Under the pieces are notes generated by a model. The model was given only the letters and a program-made list of their open reading frames with translations. It searched no databases and had not been told where the DNA came from. This document shows, one piece after another, positions 59,790 to 64,000 of a stretch of DNA of 64,000 nucleotides (position 1 is the stretch's first letter; every line of letters starts with the position of its first letter). This stretch comes from Halosimplex pelagicum (lineage in GTDB: Archaea > Halobacteriota > Halobacteria > Halobacteriales > Haloarculaceae), in NCBI RefSeq assembly GCF_013415905.1, contig NZ_CP058909.1, positions 2,232,001 to 2,296,000 of the forward strand, given 5' to 3'. The position numbers and the translations under genes are program-made.

Positions 59790-60119
59790 ATGATAGGAAC
59801 GATCAGTTTCCTTATCGCACTGGTAGTCGGTAGTCTCTTCACAGCCTCTATGATCGGGTTTGGTGTCCAGTGGGCGGCAAGCGAATTCGAGTTAGGACCG
59901 ATCCCCCGAGCTTTCATCGGCGGATTCTTCATTATCACGACGGTCCTAGCGACAGCGATCGACCTCGATATCGTTCGAGCCATCCCGATCCTGCTGTTTA
60001 TCTTCTATCTCGGCACATTCCAGATCGGGACACGAATCGGCCACGTTGTTGGGATGCAAGCCCCAGACGACAACGACCCACCCGAGATTTTCTTCGAGCT
60101 GTTCAACCGATACCAGTAA
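59790..60119 (+). CDS. Small membrane protein
   Basis: A 109 aa protein with three hydrophobic segments (MIGTISFLIALVVGSLFTAS; AFIGGFFIITTVLATAI; IPILLFIFYLGTFQIG) and an acidic tail. It lies 36 bp before the STT3-like gene and may be part of the same membrane complex. The family is unknown. Confidence 0.55.
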   Translation: MIGTISFLIALVVGSLFTASMIGFGVQWAASEFELGPIPRAFIGGFFIITTVLATAIDLDIVRAIPILLFIFYLGTFQIGTRIGHVVGMQAPDDNDPPEIFFELFNRYQ

Positions 60120-60155
60120 CTAACATCGAAGACCACCTGTTCAAGCCACCAATCT

Positions 60156-62876
60156 ATGGAGTTGAATACATCCAACGTCCCCTCTCTACATGATACCTAC
60201 CACACTATCGTGAACGCCAGCTGGGAATCCGTCGCCCACGCGATCGTGATGGTCGGTTTGCTGGGATTCATCTTCGCCAACCGTGTTCGAAACTACACGA
60301 ACGTCATCCGAGCAGACGGCACAGTTGTATTTCAATCTGCAGACGGCTGGTATCATCAACGAGCTACCGTCTATACTGTCGAGAACTACCCAGAGACACT
60401 CAACTTTGACCCGTACACCGGTTTCGATGCGGGAAATCAAGTAGGTCAGTTCGGGACCCTCTTTGATCAAATCCTGGCGACAGTGGCGCTCGTCATCGGT
60501 GGGGGGAACCCGTCGATATCAACTATCAATTCCGTTCTTGCATTCACCCCCCCTATACTTGCTGTCGCTGCCGGCATTTCAGTATACTATCTCAGTAAAG
60601 CGATCACGAACCGCTGGGGTGGCTTAACCGCTGTCGGGTTATTAGCCCTCACACCCGGCCTCTTCCTCTCGCACTCGATGGTCGGATTCATTGACCACCA
60701 CATCGCAGAGACTGTGTTAGTCTCCATCTCTCTCCTTTGCTGTGTGAGGTTCACTAAAGCAGCTACTGAAATCGGGCTTGGGCTAACCCAATTCAAAACA
60801 TCGGCGCTCAACTCACCGATAACTTGGAGCCTCTTCGCAGGCATAGCAAATGCGGTCTACCTCGTAATTTGGCCCCCAGGATTACTATACATCGCGATCT
60901 TGAGTGTATTCCTTGCAGCCGCTATCATCACCGAGTATCTAAAGGAGAATGACCCAGTTCCGCTTTCAGTTGCCGGTGCAGCGATGATGTTAACCAGCGG
61001 GATCGCAACCTTACCATTCGCTCCGACCGCCTCGCTCTCGGTGACAACGTTGAGCTTCATCCAAGTACTGATGCCGATTTCAGTCGGTATCGGGTGTCTC
61101 TTCCTCGGCTATACCGCACAAAAATTCGGCACCTGTCCGATTCGTAAGGTGGGCTACCTATTGGCTCTCGGGGCCGGTTCATGTTCCGTATTGGCGATCC
61201 TCGCATTAGTGAAACCCAGCATTATCGACTTCTTCATTCAGAACAGCAGTCGCGTATTCTGGTTCATAGGTCACGAGAGGGGAACACAAATCGCAGAAGC
61301 GGATACCCTCTCCAACCCGTTCAGATTCGGGTTCATCACCTACGGCTTCGCACTTATCGCGGCTATCGTCGGTTGGGTTCTGATGGTTGGTGAAGTGTTC
61401 TATAATGAATCAGGCACCCCAGCACGCCTCCTATTCGTCATTTTCACGCTGTTTATGACATCTGCGACCATTACCCAGCCTCGGTTCGACTACTATCTCG
61501 TAATCGCCGTTGCCGTCTTGACTGCGTACTCCATCTACAGCCTCCACCAGTACTCCCAGAAGTTGCTGGTTTCACGAGACATCACAACTCCAGAACTCAA
61601 GTCGAAGATAGCAGCAACAGGGGTTGCTATTCTGGTACTGATCCCACTGGTTCTCTCAGGCGCACCGATCGTAGCCGCAGATAGCTACACCTCGCCATCC
61701 AGCCACAACGGATGGACGCAATCCTTCGACTGGATCGAATCTGAGACTCCTGAATTCGGTTCTTATGGTGTAGAGTCATCCAACCAGCTCGACTACAACG
61801 GAGAGTTCCCAGCAGTTGACGACTACACCTATCAAGAAGGTCAGTATGGGATTCTAAGTCGGTGGGGGATCGGGCATCGACTAACCGTTGAAACAAGGCG
61901 AGTGCCCGTCTCAAACCCTCACCAACAGCATAGCACCGTTGCTGCAGATGTCCTTTTAGCTCCGTCAGAAGATACAGCAATAGACATACTCGACTCGAAA
62001 TTGGGCGAAGGTAGCGGTGTCCGATATGTCGTCCTTGGTCAACCGTGGGGAAGCGGTGATCTCCGGTCGTTTACTTCCCCCGCAGCATCCGAGGGTGAAT
62101 ACGACATTCAACCGGATCAGCTTGGGATAACTCTGCAAGACGCGAATACCGGAAGTTTCGTCCGTACTCTTCAGACAGAGCGGAGTTACGAGAGTCTAAG
62201 GACTCGACTATACCAATTCCACGGAAGTGCGACCACACAGTCTTCGTTCGTGATCCACGGCAAAGGCGACCTCTCTTCCAGAGATACAGTAACCTCCGAC
62301 AATATCGACATAGAGGAGTATGAAAACGCCATTGCTGCATCGAACCCCAGTAGTGGAAACTCCGCATTACACGGCGGTCTCTATGGTGAATCGCCACAAC
62401 AAATCGATGCACTCCAGCATTTCCGTCTTGTTCACGCGAGTGAGGGGACAGTAGCAGAGCATCCAGAATCGATCGCAGCAGAACACTCAGAGGTTAAATC
62501 TGGCGAGACATCTGCTGTAAAGACCTTCGAGCGGGTTCCCGGTGCAACCATCCAAGGAGAAGCACCTGAAAACACGACTGTAAAGGCCAGTGTCGAACTT
62601 AGGATCACCACGACCGGAAAAACGTTCACCTACACCCAGTACGCGACAGCGAACGAAAACGGAACATTCGATCTGGTAGTCCCCTACGCAACGACAGGAT
62701 ATAGCCAGTACACAACCGAAGATGGATATACGAACACCTCGATCCGCGCAGAAGGCCCCTACCGGATAACGACAGTCAGTGACCCCACATCCGATGTAGT
62801 CAGAATCGGGATTCCAGAAGGAGCGGTCCTCGGCGAGGAAACGATCAGTACCACAGTCCAGGTAGAAGGGTCGTAG
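60156..62876 (+). CDS. STT3/AglB-like oligosaccharyltransferase, divergent
   Basis: A 906 aa protein with an N-terminal half of about 12 membrane helices and a large extracellular C-terminal domain, the layout of archaeal AglB, which transfers lipid-linked glycans to Asn of surface proteins. The first acidic motif is SADGWYH (D63) and the second is FIDHHIAE (180-185). The expected WWDYG signature is replaced by SRWGIGHR (W570), with the Asp missing, although the following VPVSNPHQQ matches AglB. The enzyme may be altered in acceptor choice or inactive. Its place in an accessory region suggests element-specific surface glycosylation. Confidence 0.82.
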   Translation: MELNTSNVPSLHDTYHTIVNASWESVAHAIVMVGLLGFIFANRVRNYTNVIRADGTVVFQSADGWYHQRATVYTVENYPETLNFDPYTGFDAGNQVGQFGTLFDQILATVALVIGGGNPSISTINSVLAFTPPILAVAAGISVYYLSKAITNRWGGLTAVGLLALTPGLFLSHSMVGFIDHHIAETVLVSISLLCCVRFTKAATEIGLGLTQFKTSALNSPITWSLFAGIANAVYLVIWPPGLLYIAILSVFLAAAIITEYLKENDPVPLSVAGAAMMLTSGIATLPFAPTASLSVTTLSFIQVLMPISVGIGCLFLGYTAQKFGTCPIRKVGYLLALGAGSCSVLAILALVKPSIIDFFIQNSSRVFWFIGHERGTQIAEADTLSNPFRFGFITYGFALIAAIVGWVLMVGEVFYNESGTPARLLFVIFTLFMTSATITQPRFDYYLVIAVAVLTAYSIYSLHQYSQKLLVSRDITTPELKSKIAATGVAILVLIPLVLSGAPIVAADSYTSPSSHNGWTQSFDWIESETPEFGSYGVESSNQLDYNGEFPAVDDYTYQEGQYGILSRWGIGHRLTVETRRVPVSNPHQQHSTVAADVLLAPSEDTAIDILDSKLGEGSGVRYVVLGQPWGSGDLRSFTSPAASEGEYDIQPDQLGITLQDANTGSFVRTLQTERSYESLRTRLYQFHGSATTQSSFVIHGKGDLSSRDTVTSDNIDIEEYENAIAASNPSSGNSALHGGLYGESPQQIDALQHFRLVHASEGTVAEHPESIAAEHSEVKSGETSAVKTFERVPGATIQGEAPENTTVKASVELRITTTGKTFTYTQYATANENGTFDLVVPYATTGYSQYTTEDGYTNTSIRAEGPYRITTVSDPTSDVVRIGIPEGAVLGEETISTTVQVEGS

Positions 62877-62940
62877 TTCGGGCCACGACCAAAGCTTATG
62901 GGAATCGCCTACAAAGCTACGAAAGTAGCCACGACAACTC

Positions 62941-63246
62941 ATGGCACGCTCCAGTGTAGCTCCAAGTCTGCCGCACCGACCCCAATGGCTCTCAACGCCG
63001 ATCGGGAAAACCGAAAACGGCGCAACAGTCACGGACATCACTCTCCAACCGGCACGCCGTTGCGAACTGAGTCTCCGGTTGACAATCGAATTCGCCAACG
63101 ACCACCGGGAACCAGTGCGCTACTACCGGGTCAAGTACACTGGGGGCAAATGGGTGAACACAACGCCAGACGAGCCAAGTATCTGTGAAACCATCATCAG
63201 CTGGCTTGAGGAGAACGTAGGCGCTCCACCACTCCAGGTGGAATAG
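62941..63246 (+). CDS. Hypothetical protein
   Basis: A 101 aa protein, beta-rich in the middle (VTDITLQPARRCELSLRLTI) with a helical end. No motif is recognised. The start is uncertain; the ATG at 62941 gives a plausible N-terminus. Confidence 0.5.
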   Translation: MARSSVAPSLPHRPQWLSTPIGKTENGATVTDITLQPARRCELSLRLTIEFANDHREPVRYYRVKYTGGKWVNTTPDEPSICETIISWLEENVGAPPLQVE

Positions 63247-63259
63247 GAACTCGGTGAAT

Positions 63260-63293
63260 CAGTTTTTACCCGCCGATCAGGAGAGGAACTGAT
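63260..63293 (+). promoter_or_regulatory. Element promoter motif, copy 14
   Basis: TTTTTA (63263-63268), then CCCGCCGATCAGGAGAGG, 31 bases before the ATG at 63294. It is very similar to copy 1 at 27051, at the other end of the region. Confidence 0.5.
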
Positions 63294-64000
63294 ATGGATA
63301 AAGAAAGAGAGCTCAGACAGACGAAAGACCCAACCAAGACGCTGTTATCCAAGTCCGATCTTCACGAGAAGTACCTCTGTGACTACGTGCTCAATATCGG
63401 GACTGGATGTAGGCACGGCTGCGTCTGGTGTTACGTGCCGGGAACGCCGAACATTCGAGCCCGGCAAGAGATGTTGAAAGAGGAGGTCGGTGTAGAAGAC
63501 AGCCAAGAAGAGTGGGGTGACTATGTCCTCTACCGGACGCAAATCCCTGCTGAACTACCGGGCACAGTCGATCGAAAGCGAAAATGGAAAGAGACCGACA
63601 AGGGCCTCGGTACCGTCGGAATCAGCTTCCACACAGATGCCTACATGGATTCGACCGCTGCTGAACTTGCTACTCAGGCAGTTCGGATTCTCACCGATCG
63701 CGGCCACCATGTTCGAGTACTCACACGAGCGCCGATGAACGCTGCCACTCACCCGATTCGACGTGATCCAGCGGGTCGAGTAACGTTGCGAGGAGAAGAC
63801 GCACTCGCGAACGCAGGAAACAAGCTGACGGTCGGGGCATCCATCAACTCTCTCAACAACGGGGAAGTCACCGCAATCGAACGGAACGCACCACCAGTAG
63901 AAGCTCGAATTCAAGGGCTGAAGCGCCTGAACGAGGCCGGAGTCCAGACATACGTGAGCATGAGCCCTACCTATCCAACACAGGACAAGAGTGACCTCCG
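63294..64000 (+). CDS. Radical SAM protein, SPL-like, cut by the window edge
   Basis: The frame is open from the ATG at 63294 to the last base of the window (235 codons). The iron-sulfur cluster motif C-x3-C-x2-C is present as GCRHGCVWCY (C39, C43, C46). Later segments (LGTVGISFHTDAYMD, GHHVRVLTRAP, KLTVGASINS) fit the barrel of spore-photoproduct-lyase-like radical SAM proteins. It may act in DNA repair or modification. The C-terminus is outside the window. Confidence 0.82.
   Translation, partial: MDKERELRQTKDPTKTLLSKSDLHEKYLCDYVLNIGTGCRHGCVWCYVPGTPNIRARQEMLKEEVGVEDSQEEWGDYVLYRTQIPAELPGTVDRKRKWKETDKGLGTVGISFHTDAYMDSTAAELATQAVRILTDRGHHVRVLTRAPMNAATHPIRRDPAGRVTLRGEDALANAGNKLTVGASINSLNNGEVTAIERNAPPVEARIQGLKRLNEAGVQTYVSMSPTYPTQDKSDL

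Noticed and set aside
62895-62901. CTTATGG as promoter motif copy before the 101 aa gene
   Set aside because: It lacks the CTCyCG core and lies 45 bases from the ATG; it may be a plain TATA at best.
1-64000. tRNA genes and att sites as borders of the element-like region
   Set aside because: I looked for tRNA-like T-arm sequences and long direct repeats and found none that fit; the borders remain undefined.
1-64000. CRISPR arrays
   Set aside because: No regularly spaced repeats of 25-40 bases were seen.

Overview
The window is from a halophilic archaeon (class Halobacteria). The protein sequences are strongly acidic, several exported proteins carry a twin-arginine signal followed by a lipobox (multicopper oxidase, halocyanin, two lipoproteins, a rhodanese-like protein), and there are an archaeal TFB, a PAN ATPase, deoxyhypusine synthase, HalOD1 and UspA proteins. 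Many genes have a TATA-like element 26-32 bp before the start codon, as expected for leaderless haloarchaeal mRNAs. The genus cannot be fixed by reading alone. I saw no rRNA, tRNA or CRISPR array.

Region 1 (1-23 kb) looks chromosomal and is rich in metal and stress functions. It holds a CcoI/FixI-like copper P-type ATPase, deoxyhypusine synthase, HemD, type 2 isopentenyl-diphosphate isomerase, an MFS and an SMR exporter, a nucleoside deaminase, a DUF488-type gene broken by an in-frame TGA, a Cys-rich membrane protein, a multicopper oxidase divergent from a halocyanin, a TFB paralogue with small winged-helix regulators, a TrkA-N potassium channel with UspA, a YHS-domain permease, and two tandem UspA proteins. 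The oxidase/halocyanin promoter region and the TFB promoter region share the same 29-bp interrupted palindrome, which suggests one regulator controls both.

Region 2 (15.7-26.5 kb) shows mobile-element scars: an intact IS5-type element with 13-bp terminal repeats and an 8-bp target duplication, a decayed relative of it, a DUF433/PIN-like toxin-antitoxin pair, and a ribbon-helix-helix gene behind palindromes.

Region 3 (about 27-64 kb, running off the right edge) looks like a large integrated plasmid, conjugative element or provirus. Most genes point right, many overlap by ATGA, and many have no recognisable family. Recognisable genes are an RPA-like ssDNA-binding protein, thymidylate synthase, PAN, a rhodanese-like lipoprotein, two paralogous lipoproteins, a pilin-like two-helix protein, a frameshifted adenine methyltransferase, a large gene trio (unknown 490 aa protein, MoxR-type AAA ATPase, 1121 aa metallopeptidase-like/VWA protein), a GNAT, a dual-specificity phosphatase, a double-domain DNA methyltransferase with a PCNA-box-like tail, a CPBP protease, a GIY-YIG-like nuclease, an STT3/AglB-like protein with a degenerate WWDxG motif, and a radical SAM protein cut by the window edge.

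The most striking signal is a recurrent promoter-operator sequence, seen about 14 times between 27.0 and 63.3 kb and not noticed in the first 26 kb. It is a TATA-like TTTnTA followed within one to three bases by a CTCyCG core and then a G/T-rich tract ending near the start codon. It sits in front of most transcription units of region 3 and probably marks a common regulon of the element.
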